Assembly (NCBI GenBank): GCA_014377915.1
Contig: JACMOT010000538.1
Coordinates: forward strand, 1 to 35,948
DNA length: 35,948 bases
From: Tardiphaga sp.
GTDB taxonomy: Bacteria; Pseudomonadota; Alphaproteobacteria; Rhizobiales; Xanthobacteraceae
Reading direction: 5' to 3'
The notes beneath the pieces are model-generated. The model made no database searches and was not told the origin of the DNA. It saw only the letters and a program-made list of their open reading frames with translations. This document shows positions 24,667 through 33,569 of this stretch, in pieces; the stretch's first letter is position 1, and every line of letters starts with the position of its first letter. A program made the translations under genes and the position numbers.

Positions 24667-26139
24667 ATGACCTTCATGAACAAGCCATTAGCAGCCGCCG
24701 AGCTGGAAGCCGACGACGTCGGGCCGCTCTACGTCGCCCAGAAAAAAATCTACCCGCAGAAGGTCTCCGGCACCTTCCGCCGCATTAAGTGGCGGCTGAT
24801 GGCATTCTGCCTCGGCGTCTATTATTTGCTGCCCTTTGTGCGATGGAATCGCGGTCTCGGCGCGCCCGACCAGGCCGTGCTGATCGACCTTCCCAATAGC
24901 CGCTTCTATTTCTTCTTCATCGAGTTGTGGCCGCAGGAAGTCTATTATTTTACTGGTCTGCTGATCCTCGCGGCGTTGACTCTGTTTTTGATGAACGCGG
25001 TCGGCGGACGGATCTGGTGCGGCTATTTGTGTCCGCAGACCGTATGGACCGATTTGTTTTACGCCGTCGAACGCCTGATCGAGGGCGCCCGCCGCGAGCG
25101 CATGAAGAAGGATGCCGCCAAAGGCACCATGAAGCTGCAGCGTTTTGTCGAAATCACCATGAAGCACTCGATCTGGATCCTGATCGCATGGTGGACCGGC
25201 GGCGCATGGGTGCTGTATTTTTACGACGCGCCCACCCTGGTGAACCAGCTCGTTACCTTCCAGGCGCCGATGATTGCCTATATCTGGATCGCCATCCTCA
25301 CGGCCACGACCTATCTGCTGGCCGGCTTCATGCGCGAGCAGGTCTGCGTGTACATGTGCCCGTGGCCGCGCATTCAGGCGGCGTTGACCGATGAATGGGC
25401 GCTCAACGTCACCTATAAATATGATCGTGGCGAAGCGCGGACGTCTCTGAAGAAAGCGACCGAGCTGCGCGCGCAGGGCCAGCATGCCGGCGATTGCGTC
25501 GATTGCTACCAGTGCGTAGCGGTATGCCCGACCGGCATCGATATTCGCGACGGCTCGCAGCTCGACTGTATCCAGTGCGGCCTGTGCATTGATGCCTGTG
25601 ATACGGTGATGACCAAGATAGGTCGCCCGACGCGGTTGATCGGCTATGACAACGACATCAACATCCAGCGTCGCCAGGATGGAAAATCCGAAATCTACCA
25701 GATCGTGCGGCCGCGGACGCTGGCTTACGCGGCGATCATCGCCGGTGTCGGCGCCATCATGCTCTATGCCCTGCTGACGCGCTCGTTGCTCGACGTCAAT
25801 GTCCTGCACGACCGCAACCCGGTCGCGGTGCGCCTGACCGACGGTTCGGTTCGCAATGCCTATACGGTGCGTCTGCTGAACAAGCGCGGCTTCGACCGTG
25901 TCGTCGCCATCGACGTCGATGGACCTGTCGATGCCAAGATTCATGTGGTTGGCATCGATTCCGTCACGCCGGATCGCCCGATGATCATCCTTGGACGCGA
26001 CCGCACCACTGAATTGCGCGTTCTGGTCACGGCGCCCGCGGCGGGTAACGGCGAAAAGTCGATCCCGCTGCGGCTGCGCGTCACCGATATCGGGCTGGGC
26101 GAGGTCGCCTCCGCCACGGACAATTTTGTCACCCCATGA
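24667..26139 (+). CDS. fixG: FixG membrane ferredoxin, cbb3 oxidase assembly (CcoG)
   Basis: A 490-aa polytopic iron-sulfur protein, the RdxA/CcoG family, proposed to reduce copper for delivery to the cbb3 oxidase. Transmembrane segments lie at about 43-60, 92-112, 167-187, 203-222 and 345-365. WCGYLCPQ and CVYMCPWP are conserved cysteine pairs. Two 4Fe-4S ferredoxin clusters follow: C277-C280-C283-C287 (CVDCYQCVAVCPTG) and C301-C304-C307-C311 (CIQCGLCIDACD). A C-terminal immunoglobulin-like domain (about 370-490) ends FVTP. It starts an operon with fixH (20-base gap), fixI and fixS. Confidence 0.97.
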   Translation: MTFMNKPLAAAELEADDVGPLYVAQKKIYPQKVSGTFRRIKWRLMAFCLGVYYLLPFVRWNRGLGAPDQAVLIDLPNSRFYFFFIELWPQEVYYFTGLLILAALTLFLMNAVGGRIWCGYLCPQTVWTDLFYAVERLIEGARRERMKKDAAKGTMKLQRFVEITMKHSIWILIAWWTGGAWVLYFYDAPTLVNQLVTFQAPMIAYIWIAILTATTYLLAGFMREQVCVYMCPWPRIQAALTDEWALNVTYKYDRGEARTSLKKATELRAQGQHAGDCVDCYQCVAVCPTGIDIRDGSQLDCIQCGLCIDACDTVMTKIGRPTRLIGYDNDINIQRRQDGKSEIYQIVRPRTLAYAAIIAGVGAIMLYALLTRSLLDVNVLHDRNPVAVRLTDGSVRNAYTVRLLNKRGFDRVVAIDVDGPVDAKIHVVGIDSVTPDRPMIILGRDRTTELRVLVTAPAAGNGEKSIPLRLRVTDIGLGEVASATDNFVTP

Positions 26140-26158
26140 GTGTTTTGGGAATCATCGC

Positions 26159-26656
26159 ATGAGCACGTCCGCCGCCGTCAGGCCACTCACCGGCCGTACT
26201 GTTCTTATCTGTCTGATCGCATTTTTCGGCGTGGTGATCGGCGTGAACATAACGCTTGCCAAATTCGCCATCGATACCTTGCCGGGCACCGAGGTCGACA
26301 GCGCCTATAGCGCCAGCATTGCCTATCAAAGCGAGATTGCCGCGGCGCGCGCGCAGGCCGGCCGTGGCTGGAAGGTACACGCGCATGTCGAGCGCGCCGC
26401 CGATGGTCATGCCGATATCCGGGTCGACGCGCGCGATCGCAATGGTGCGACGATCGCGGGACTGGCCTTCACGGGCCGGCTGGAGCGCCCGGCGGATCGC
26501 CGCGCCGATCGCGTGATCGACCTCGCCGAAGCCGGCAACGCGGCCTATCGCGGCCAGCTTGTGGCGCTGGCGCCCGGCCTGTGGGACCTGGTGCTGGAGG
26601 GCGATGTCAGCGGCAAGCGTCTGTTTCTCTCCAAGAACCGCATCGTATTGGAATAG
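26159..26656 (+). CDS. fixH: FixH, cbb3 oxidase assembly protein (CcoH)
   Basis: A 165-aa membrane-anchored protein: a short cytoplasmic N terminus (MSTSAAVRPLTGR), one transmembrane helix (about 14-35, VLICLIAFFGVVIGVNITLA) and a periplasmic beta-rich domain ending SKNRIVLE. This is the FixH/CcoH pattern; the family is needed for cbb3 oxidase maturation, probably with the copper ATPase FixI. The start ATG (26159) follows a weak GGGAAT. It ends nine bases before fixI in the fixGHIS operon. Confidence 0.94.
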   Translation: MSTSAAVRPLTGRTVLICLIAFFGVVIGVNITLAKFAIDTLPGTEVDSAYSASIAYQSEIAAARAQAGRGWKVHAHVERAADGHADIRVDARDRNGATIAGLAFTGRLERPADRRADRVIDLAEAGNAAYRGQLVALAPGLWDLVLEGDVSGKRLFLSKNRIVLE

Positions 26657-26665
26657 GAGCGCGCC

Positions 26666-28855
26666 ATGCATGCCACGCGCGACTTTTCGCATTTCATTCG
26701 CCATCTCGATTCCGGTCTGTCGCGTATCGACCTGGCGGTCGAAGGCGTCAGCTGCGCCGGCTGCATGGCGAAGATCGAACGCGGCCTGTCGGCGATTCCC
26801 GATGTCACGCTGGCGCGGGTCAATCTGACCGATCGCCGCGTCGCGCTGGAGTGGACGGGGACGCTGAACCCGGCGCGCTTCATCGATCGCCTCGCGGAAC
26901 TTGGTTACAAGGCCTATCCGTTCGAGACCGTGCGCGCCGAAGCCGTCGAAACCGCGCAGTCGAAATTCCTGTTGCGCTGTCTTGGTGTGGCGGCCTTCGC
27001 CACGATGAATGTGATGATGCTCTCGGTGCCGGTCTGGTCTGGTAGCGTCGGCGACATGATGCCCGAGCAGCGCGACTTCTTTCATTGGCTGTCGGCGATC
27101 ATCGCTCTGCCGGCGGCGGCCTATGCCGGGCAGCCCTTCTTCATTTCAGCGTTTCGCGCGCTGCGCGTTCGCACCACCAATATGGACGTCCCGATCAGCA
27201 TTGGCGTCATCACCGCGCTGTCGATGTCGGTGGTGGAAACCATCCACCATGCGGAACATGCCTATTTCGACGCGGCGATCATGCTGCTGACCTTCCTGCT
27301 GTTCGGTCGTTACCTCGACCAGAACATGCGCCGCCGCACCCGCGCGGTCGCGGGTAATCTGGCCGCGCTGAAGGCGGAAACCGCGACCCGGTTCGTTTCC
27401 GATATCGAGATCAGTGACGTGCCGGTGGCGGCGCTGCTACCTGGCGACGTTGTCCTGCTGCGGCCGGGAGAGCGTTGCGCTGTCGACGGCACGGTAATCG
27501 ATGGCTACTCGGAGATCGACCAGAGCCTGATCACTGGCGAGACACTGTACGCGCCGGCCGAGCGCGGCACCGCTGTCTATGCCGGCACCATGAATATTTC
27601 CGGCACGCTGCGGATCCGGGTTTCCGCGGCGTCGGAGGGCACCTTGCTCGCTGAGATTACCCGGCTGCTCGACCATGCGCTGCAGGCACGGTCGCGCTAC
27701 GTCATGCTCGCGGACCGCGCCTCGCGGCTCTATGCGCCGGTGGTACATGCCACGGCGTTGCTGACCATGATTGGCTGGGTGCTGGCGGGGGCAGGCTGGC
27801 ACGATGCCATCGTCACCGCGGTGGCCGTGCTGATCATCACCTGCCCCTGCGCGCTGGGCCTTGCGATCCCCACGGCGCAGACAGTGGCTGCTGGCGCCAT
27901 GTTCCGGGCTGGCGTGCTGCTGAATTCCGGGGATGCCATCGAGCGGACATCGGTTGTCGATCACATCATCTTTGACAAGACCGGCACGCTGACAACGCCC
28001 GACCTTGAACTGACCAACGCGGCCAACATTCCGCCGGACATTCTCGACCTCGCCGGCCGGCTGGCGCTGGCCAGCCACCATCCGGTGGCGGCGGCGGTGG
28101 CGCGCGGTGCCAACGCCAGGCTGCCACTGGACGGCGTCGAAGAGGTCGCCGGGCAGGGCGTGCGTGCCGTCGTTGATGGTGTCGAAGCGCGGCTCGGCCG
28201 TCCGTCATTTTGCGACGCCGATCAGATCGCCAATACGATCCTCGCTAGCGACCCTGAAATGTCGGCGGTGGCGTTGCGTCACGGCGACGCGCGGTATGTG
28301 TTCGCGGTCCGGCAACGGCTGCGTCCGGATGCGGCTGCCGTGATGCTCGCCCTGCGCCGGCGCGGCGTCACACTGGAAATTCTGTCCGGAGATCGCGAGA
28401 CGGCGGTGCGGGCCGCGGCGGCAAGCCTAGGTATCGCGGATTGGCGCGCCGGTGTCACACCGGCCGATAAGATTGCCCGCATCGGGGAACTCAAGTCGAG
28501 GGGCGTGCGGGTGATGATGGTCGGTGATGGTCTCAACGATGCGCCGGCGTTGGCCGCCGCCCATGCCTCGATGTCTCCGATTTCGGCCGCTCATCTCAGC
28601 CAGGCCACGGCCGATCTGGTATTTTTGGGCAAGCCGCTGGCGCCGGTCGTGGCCGCGGTCGATTATTCGCGTAAGGCGTTGCGCGTGATGCGGCAGAATC
28701 TATGGCTGGCCGTGATCTACAACGCGCTCGCCGTTCCAATTGCAATTTCCGGATATGTGACGCCGCTGATCGCCGCGGCCGCCATGTCCGGGTCATCGAT
28801 CCTGGTGATGCTCAACGCGCTGCGCGCCCGCCGGGTGGCAGGGGGGCGGTCCTGA
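26666..28855 (+). CDS. fixI: FixI copper-type P1B ATPase (CcoI)
   Basis: The 729-aa P-type ATPase that exports copper for cbb3 oxidase assembly (CtpA/CopA2-like). It has an N-terminal heavy-metal-associated domain with CAGC (C30, C33), transmembrane helices, an actuator domain with the TGE loop (SLITGE), the transport motif CPC (393-395, ITCPCALGLA), the phosphorylated D437 in DKTGT and the hinge GDGLNDAPA. The SHHPVAAAV sequence is the HP motif of P1B pumps. GGAG lies about six bases before the ATG (26666). Its stop overlaps the fixS start (TGATG), so fixI and fixS are translationally coupled. Confidence 0.97.
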   Translation: MHATRDFSHFIRHLDSGLSRIDLAVEGVSCAGCMAKIERGLSAIPDVTLARVNLTDRRVALEWTGTLNPARFIDRLAELGYKAYPFETVRAEAVETAQSKFLLRCLGVAAFATMNVMMLSVPVWSGSVGDMMPEQRDFFHWLSAIIALPAAAYAGQPFFISAFRALRVRTTNMDVPISIGVITALSMSVVETIHHAEHAYFDAAIMLLTFLLFGRYLDQNMRRRTRAVAGNLAALKAETATRFVSDIEISDVPVAALLPGDVVLLRPGERCAVDGTVIDGYSEIDQSLITGETLYAPAERGTAVYAGTMNISGTLRIRVSAASEGTLLAEITRLLDHALQARSRYVMLADRASRLYAPVVHATALLTMIGWVLAGAGWHDAIVTAVAVLIITCPCALGLAIPTAQTVAAGAMFRAGVLLNSGDAIERTSVVDHIIFDKTGTLTTPDLELTNAANIPPDILDLAGRLALASHHPVAAAVARGANARLPLDGVEEVAGQGVRAVVDGVEARLGRPSFCDADQIANTILASDPEMSAVALRHGDARYVFAVRQRLRPDAAAVMLALRRRGVTLEILSGDRETAVRAAAASLGIADWRAGVTPADKIARIGELKSRGVRVMMVGDGLNDAPALAAAHASMSPISAAHLSQATADLVFLGKPLAPVVAAVDYSRKALRVMRQNLWLAVIYNALAVPIAISGYVTPLIAAAAMSGSSILVMLNALRARRVAGGRS

Positions 28856-29019
28856 TGGAAGTCATGGTATTTCTCGTGCCACTGGCTCTCGCGCTTGGTC
28901 TGGTTGGCCTGGGCGGGTTTCTATGGTCGCTGAAAAGCGGACAATATGATGATCTGGAAGGCGCCGCCTGGCGCGCCATTGCCGATGACGAGCCCGCGCA
29001 TCCGAGCGACAAGACCTAG
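28855..29019 (+). CDS. fixS: FixS, cbb3 oxidase assembly protein (CcoS)
   Basis: A 54-aa single-helix protein, MEVMVFLVPLALALGLVGLGG..., with one transmembrane segment (residues 3-25) followed by FLWSLKSGQYDDLEGAAWRAI, the pattern typical of CcoS. It is required to insert cofactors into the oxidase. The start ATG overlaps the fixI stop by one base; a second ATG three codons later is possible. It is the last gene of fixGHIS and converges on a receiver gene 25 bases away. Confidence 0.93.
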   Translation: MEVMVFLVPLALALGLVGLGGFLWSLKSGQYDDLEGAAWRAIADDEPAHPSDKT

Positions 29020-29044
29020 CGGCCTTGGCAAGGCGATCGGCATA

Positions 29045-29509
29045 TTATCGTGCGATGGCCATCAGCCGACCCACCGCCGCGACGAGTTCATCGGGCCGGA
29101 ACGGTTTTTTCAGGCACGACGTTGCGCCGAACGCGATAGCGGCCGTGAGCAAGTCGGGTAACGGCGCGCCGGCCCAGTCCGCTGATCCCGATACGGCCAG
29201 CACCGGTGTCTCTGGTGCGAGGCGGTGAAGCGCCATGATAGTCTCCAGGCCGTCCATGCGCGGCATGAAGAGATCGACGATGACGAGGTCAAAGGTTGCC
29301 AGCGTCAATTTTTCGATCGCTTCCTCACCATTGCTCGCCATGATAACAACGATGTCGCGTCGACTTAGTATTATGTCGATCGTGCTCAGAATCGCATCGT
29401 CATCATCGATCACCAGAACGATCTTGCGGTCGCTACCAATTTTCCACAAATCCTTGCTCGCTAGAGCGTGATGACCGAAAAATGAATCGTTGTCCCATCC
29501 CCCCGTCAT
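29045..29509 (-). CDS. Single-domain response regulator (receiver), start uncertain
   Basis: A receiver domain (about residues 29-150) with DDDD at 35-38, phospho-acceptor Asp79 (VIVDLFMPRMDG), Ser in AVSGS and Lys in CLKKPFRP; no output domain. The frame stays open far upstream, but positions 29505-29623 are a palindromic repeat, so the real start is at most the ATG at 29509, which lies inside that repeat's end and has no ribosome binding site. A TTG at codon 21 (29449) is an alternative. The repeat may have replaced the original start region. It converges with fixS; whether it belongs to the oxygen circuit is unknown. Confidence 0.75.
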   Translation of the reverse strand: MTGGWDNDSFFGHHALASKDLWKIGSDRKIVLVIDDDDAILSTIDIILSRRDIVVIMASNGEEAIEKLTLATFDLVIVDLFMPRMDGLETIMALHRLAPETPVLAVSGSADWAGAPLPDLLTAAIAFGATSCLKKPFRPDELVAAVGRLMAIAR

Positions 29510-29623
29510 TGCGATGTCAAGGAAAGCCCGCGGTTTTCCTCTTAGCGAAGCGACACGGCAATCCAGAGGGCCGCGGGGAAAACAAGACTGGATTGCTTCG
29601 TCGCAAGGGCTCCTCGCAATGAC
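29505..29623. repeat. Short palindromic interspersed repeat (119 bp)
   Basis: The ends are an inverted pair, GTCATTGCGA (29505-29514) and TCGCAATGAC (29614-29623). Inside, GGCAATCCAG and CTGGATTGC, together with the nearby CGAAGCGAC/GTCGC, form a second inverted pair around a GC-rich centre. The consensus GTCATTGCGA...GAAGC...GGATTGC resembles an abundant non-coding repeat known from Bradyrhizobium and Rhodopseudomonas genomes. It has no coding capacity of its own; the RNA would fold into a long hairpin. Confidence 0.7.
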
Positions 29624-30137
29624 AGGGCCAGTAATTCGAATTAATATAAAGTCTTCCCGCTTTAGCGGCGAGAACGAAGCATCGCGATAATGCTTGCCGT
29701 CGATTCTATCGCCGATTGTCTTGCATTCCGCGTCCAGGATACCGAACGTCCTTGAACGTTCGGGTAAAGCGTCAGCATGCGTCATCGCCGTTGAGCGCCG
29801 CGTCGCGCGTGCGTGGTAGTCGCAGGAGTCAATCAAAGCAGCCTCCCCATTGAGGTGCGTTGCCGCTACCGTCGAGCATGATTTCGAATCACCGACGATG
29901 CGACGCTCGCCTGCGATAAGCTCAAATCGATTTAATTAAAATACATTTGCTCGCGCTATTAATAGATAGATAAGTAACATGCTTGGTTCATTTGAAAATA
30001 AAAGTCGCTTGCATTCGCGACATGCGAAGCTGCCTTGACGTATCCTGGTCGGGGCTCCTGGCGGTGGCCTTCACGGTCACCTCCGCGAGGCCTTTCGAGC
30101 AATGGCTGCGACGCGTTTTTTGGCGAGGCGAGATGCC
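29624..30137. other. Non-coding stretch with an AT-rich block
   Basis: About 510 bases between the repeat and the next minus-strand gene. I see no convincing gene. Roughly 29925-30010 is strikingly AT-rich for this genome (runs such as TTTAATTAAAATACATTT and ATTAATAGATAGATAAG), which could be a promoter region or recently acquired DNA. No FixK-type box with the right spacing was found here. Confidence 0.6.
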
Positions 30138-30716
30138 TTAAACTGTCGAGCGGGGCCTGCCTGACCGCTTGCCGTCGGGGTTCTTGCGATATCGCGCCAC
30201 GACGGTATCAACTTTTACCCCGCCCCAAATGTGAGCAACGGGAAGTCCAGCCGTCTTGGCTCGCTGATCTGCCAATATCACGCGGAGAACGCCGAGTTCG
30301 ACGGCATGTGGAAACGTATAAAATGTCATTCGAAGGTCCGAGGCAATATTCCGCATGGCGCCACGCTGAACCTTGTCTTTCTCGCCGATCATAACGACCG
30401 GCAACGTGTACGCCAGGCTTCCGATGTATTTCACCAGATCGACGTATGACCTGTCTCCATCCTCGACAAACATGATAACGTGGTGGGAACGAGCGCATTC
30501 AAGCCATACTCTGGCATCATCACAGGTCTCCAGTATCATAGTCTCGTGGCAGATACTGCGAACCGCGCGCGCGACGACGCCGCTATACTTGAAATTCCGA
30601 CCGATAATGAGCACTGGACCCATAAGGGATGCGAGTGTTCCTGCTGAACTCGGCAACGACACCCTGCGACTGGTATCTTCGACAATCCGATCATTCTGCA
30701 TGCTGGCGGTTTCCAT
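30138..30716 (-). CDS. Degenerate receiver-like protein of unknown function (192 aa)
   Basis: The region GPVLIIGRNFKYSG through GVLRVILADQ (about residues 33-150) has the alternating strand-helix pattern of a receiver fold: strands PVLIIG, TMILET, HVIMFVED, LPVVMIGE and MTFYTF. The acidic pocket at the end of strand 1 is missing and the late Lys is replaced (TFPHAVE), so normal phosphorylation is unlikely. The last 40 residues are basic (VARYRKNPDGKRSGRPRSTV). It follows the MHYT/GGDEF/EAL gene by 49 bases on the same strand and is probably co-transcribed. The start ATG (30716) or ATG (30701) both lack a clear ribosome binding site. No family recognised with confidence. Confidence 0.6.
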   Translation of the reverse strand: METASMQNDRIVEDTSRRVSLPSSAGTLASLMGPVLIIGRNFKYSGVVARAVRSICHETMILETCDDARVWLECARSHHVIMFVEDGDRSYVDLVKYIGSLAYTLPVVMIGEKDKVQRGAMRNIASDLRMTFYTFPHAVELGVLRVILADQRAKTAGLPVAHIWGGVKVDTVVARYRKNPDGKRSGRPRSTV

Positions 30717-30765
30717 CCTGAAAATTGATGTGATTACGCAACTTCAAGGGACGCATGATTGTTGG

Positions 30766-33153
30766 TCAGGCTTGACGCTGTCGGGCATTTGAAAAACTCT
30801 CTTCAAGAAAAATCGAAACGTCGGCGCTCGTCATTGGCACGCCGTAGAGATAGCCCTGAACCTGATCGCCATTGACGCTTTTCAGGAACGCTGCCTGTTC
30901 ATCGGTTTCGACGCCTTCAACAGTGACCCTCATATTCAGCTCCCGGCCCAAGCCGATCACCGTGCGCAAGACGGTTTTGACCCTTTCGCCCGTTCCATCG
31001 AAGCCCGTCATGAAGCTGCGATCGACCTTCAGCTTGTCGAACGGAAACTTCCACAGATAGCTCAGGCTGGAATAGCCGGTGCCGAAATCATCCATCACGA
31101 TCTTGGCGCCGGTGTCTTTCAGAGCGCGAAGTTCGGCCATGATGCTGTCGCTGTCCTCCAGCAACAGACTTTCAGTAATTTCCAATTCCAGCCGGGAAGC
31201 CGCAAGCCCGGAATCATGGATGGTGCTGGAGACAAGATGGGCGAGGCTTCCATCACCAAACTGAGTCGCGGAAAGGTTCACGGCGATTGTAAGCTGTTCC
31301 GGCCACTTCACCGCGTTGACGCAAGCCTCCTTGAGAGCCCACGCGCCGATCTCGCCCAGCAGCCCCATGTCTTCGGCAACGGGAATAAAAGATGCGGGCG
31401 GCACCAGTCGGCCGTGATCGTCGATCATTCTGATAAGTGCCTCAAATCCGATGAGCGCACCGCTCGCCACGTCGAACAGCGGCTGGTAGTGCAACACAAA
31501 GCGGTCATTCAAGATAGCGTTCGCGAGTATCAGCTCGATGTGGACTCGATCGCTGAACGATTCGTCCATCTCCGGCGCGAAGGTTTTGACCGAGTTTCGT
31601 GTCCGCTTAGCCTGTTGCATCGCCTGGTCCGCGCTTTTCAGTATTTGCTCCGGATTAGCTCCGTCCTTTGGCGCAACCGCGACCCCGATGCTGGCCGTGG
31701 CCTTGATGGTTACGCTACCCAGTACGAACGGCTCGGCTACGATGGATGCCAGGCAGATGGCAAGACGCCCGGTGTCGTCGATCGCAGCGAGATTCGGTTG
31801 AACGACGACAAACTCATCGCCGCCGATCCGCGCGATAAAATGGTCGGATCCGACTGTCTTTCTCAGTCGTTGCGCGAAGCCGACGAGGAGTTGGTCTCCG
31901 TACCCGTTACCGAAGACGTCGTTCACGTGCTTGAAGCGGTCGATGTCGATGGAATAGACCGCGAATGGCTGTCTGGAAGCGGCCTCCAGCGCGAACATCT
32001 CTTGAAGCACAATATTAAGCCGCGCTCGGTTTGAAAGCCCGGTCAACGCGTCGTGTTGCAAAGCGATTTGCAGTTGCTGGCCTGTATCGCGCCGTGGACT
32101 TAGATGGCGAATGCCAATGACGCTGTGCGCTTTACCGTCGACATCAATAGTCTGCTGTACCAGTTCCACCTCGATGCAACTCCCGTCTGACCTGACGAGA
32201 TTAGTCTGGACGGGAAGGTTCGGTCGCGCGCTCAGTAGATCAACAGCCGCGACGTCAGGTATCCAGCGCGAAAACTCGCTCGCGCGGATAATTTCCTGGC
32301 AACTCCTGGCCAGGACCGAAAAATTCTGGTTTGCATGAACGATCTGGGTGCCAACGCAAACAACGAGGCCGTCGAGCGTGGCCTCTGCCAGGCTTTTCAG
32401 GCGTTCGTCCTTATGGCGAGAGCGCCGGATATCGCGAACCTCAAACCAGGTTCCCATTAGAATGAGCGTGAAGATCAGAAGACCCAGCAACACGGTCACG
32501 CCGACGGTCCAGTCAAACGAGGCTGACAGGACGGGTTTGTTCGGCCCGGCGCCGACCCCGACGGATGTCGCGTAGAGCGTTATAGCGTGATGAAGATAAG
32601 TCGACGCGGTCAGGGCGACGGTACCTGCGACCCGGAAGCCGACGGCCCTACCGCTTTTCCCAATCCACAGGCCGCACGCTCCACCGACGGCGGCCAGCGC
32701 CGTGGAGGCTGCCATCATTACCGCAAGCCACATCAGTTGACCCTGAAAACGAGGATAGGCCATGACAGCGAGATGCATGGTTGCGATCGTGATCGCCGAC
32801 GGCAAGGCAGCGGCGATTATCAAATGGCGATCAATTCGGAGGATGCCCGCGGCCCATCCGGCGATACCGGCAGACCCCACCACGATGATTGACGACGTCA
32901 AGGTGGCAAGATTCTCCCCGCCAGGCCAGCCCTGAGCAGGTATCAGCGTCGCGAGGTAGTGCGCGGCTCCGCCGCCGGCTCCGACCGCAAGCAGAGCCGC
33001 AATCAACCAGCCGGAACGCAAAATCCCGTTCGCTTCCGATGCATGTTGCAGCAGGGAAATGACGAGAAAGCAGGACACCGCGAAAATGACGGCTGTCAAC
33101 ATTCCGAAGTCCAGACTCTGGTTTCCCCCGACGTCACCCAATACGCTAATCAT
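30766..33153 (-). CDS. MHYT-PAS-GGDEF-EAL c-di-GMP enzyme, membrane sensor
   Basis: A 795-aa signalling protein. Residues 15-240 carry about seven transmembrane helices with MHYT-domain repeats that are partly degenerate: AHYLATL (64-70), MHLAVM (126-131) and LHHAIT (187-192). A PAS domain (about 255-350) is followed by GGDEF (444-448, intact) and EAL (EALIRM at 571; ITESLLLED; DDFGTGYSSLSYL; DKLKVDRSF). The RxxD inhibitory site before GGDEF lacks its Arg. Both a diguanylate cyclase and a phosphodiesterase could be active. MHYT domains are proposed to sense O2, CO or NO through copper. The start ATG (33153) overlaps the stop of the 100-aa gene upstream; an earlier in-frame TTG is unlikely. 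Confidence 0.9.
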   Translation of the reverse strand: MISVLGDVGGNQSLDFGMLTAVIFAVSCFLVISLLQHASEANGILRSGWLIAALLAVGAGGGAAHYLATLIPAQGWPGGENLATLTSSIIVVGSAGIAGWAAGILRIDRHLIIAAALPSAITIATMHLAVMAYPRFQGQLMWLAVMMAASTALAAVGGACGLWIGKSGRAVGFRVAGTVALTASTYLHHAITLYATSVGVGAGPNKPVLSASFDWTVGVTVLLGLLIFTLILMGTWFEVRDIRRSRHKDERLKSLAEATLDGLVVCVGTQIVHANQNFSVLARSCQEIIRASEFSRWIPDVAAVDLLSARPNLPVQTNLVRSDGSCIEVELVQQTIDVDGKAHSVIGIRHLSPRRDTGQQLQIALQHDALTGLSNRARLNIVLQEMFALEAASRQPFAVYSIDIDRFKHVNDVFGNGYGDQLLVGFAQRLRKTVGSDHFIARIGGDEFVVVQPNLAAIDDTGRLAICLASIVAEPFVLGSVTIKATASIGVAVAPKDGANPEQILKSADQAMQQAKRTRNSVKTFAPEMDESFSDRVHIELILANAILNDRFVLHYQPLFDVASGALIGFEALIRMIDDHGRLVPPASFIPVAEDMGLLGEIGAWALKEACVNAVKWPEQLTIAVNLSATQFGDGSLAHLVSSTIHDSGLAASRLELEITESLLLEDSDSIMAELRALKDTGAKIVMDDFGTGYSSLSYLWKFPFDKLKVDRSFMTGFDGTGERVKTVLRTVIGLGRELNMRVTVEGVETDEQAAFLKSVNGDQVQGYLYGVPMTSADVSIFLEESFSNARQRQA

Positions 33154-33448
33154 CGAAGTACTCGGCGTCCGCCTCTTCGTCCCGAGCGTTTTGCGATCCA
33201 ATCAATTGCGACGTCATATGAGATCGAATCACCGCGACAATGCGAAGCCAGTGTTTCAGTCGGTCATCACGACTGGCATCTGAGTACCAAAGTGGAACTA
33301 TATTTGACGCGTGGGTACCATGCTCTCCATCGCTGGCGTTGGCCGATCGTTGGGTGGACCCGGTCAACGAGACTCGCATTGGATAGTTTGACCGTGCGAT
33401 CAGGGAAAAGAGCACATTCGCAAAGAGCGGTTCGGCCATGTCGATCAT
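33146..33448 (-). CDS. Small hypothetical protein (100 aa) coupled to MHYT-GGDEF-EAL gene
   Basis: A 100-aa frame starting MIDMAEPLFANVLFSLIARS with a strong GGAGGA seven bases before the ATG (33448), and an acidic end DEEADAEYFDD. Its stop overlaps the start of the MHYT-GGDEF-EAL gene (ATGATTAG), a classic sign of translational coupling, which supports a real gene. No domain is recognised; the N terminus is mildly hydrophobic (LFANVLFSLIA) and the middle polar. It is first in a three-gene minus-strand operon and divergent from the FixJ-like regulator. It may be a small partner of the c-di-GMP enzyme. Confidence 0.6.
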   Translation of the reverse strand: MIDMAEPLFANVLFSLIARSNYPMRVSLTGSTQRSANASDGEHGTHASNIVPLWYSDASRDDRLKHWLRIVAVIRSHMTSQLIGSQNARDEEADAEYFDD

Positions 33449-33569
33449 GGATGAGTCCTCCGGATGCTTATCCGAATAGACGTTGTATTTTACTTGGGTC
33501 TTAAGGCAAAACACCGTACGGTTACCGACATAAGATATAATGTTGCGATCTGCGGCAATCGGGGGATGG

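Noticed and set aside
29505..29623. Repeat interpreted as an insertion sequence
   Set aside because: It is only 119 bp, has no transposase frame and I saw no target duplication; it fits a short palindromic repeat.
30725..30741. TTGATGTGATTACGCAA as a possible FixK box between the EAL gene and the receiver-like gene
   Set aside because: The half sites are separated by nine bases instead of six.
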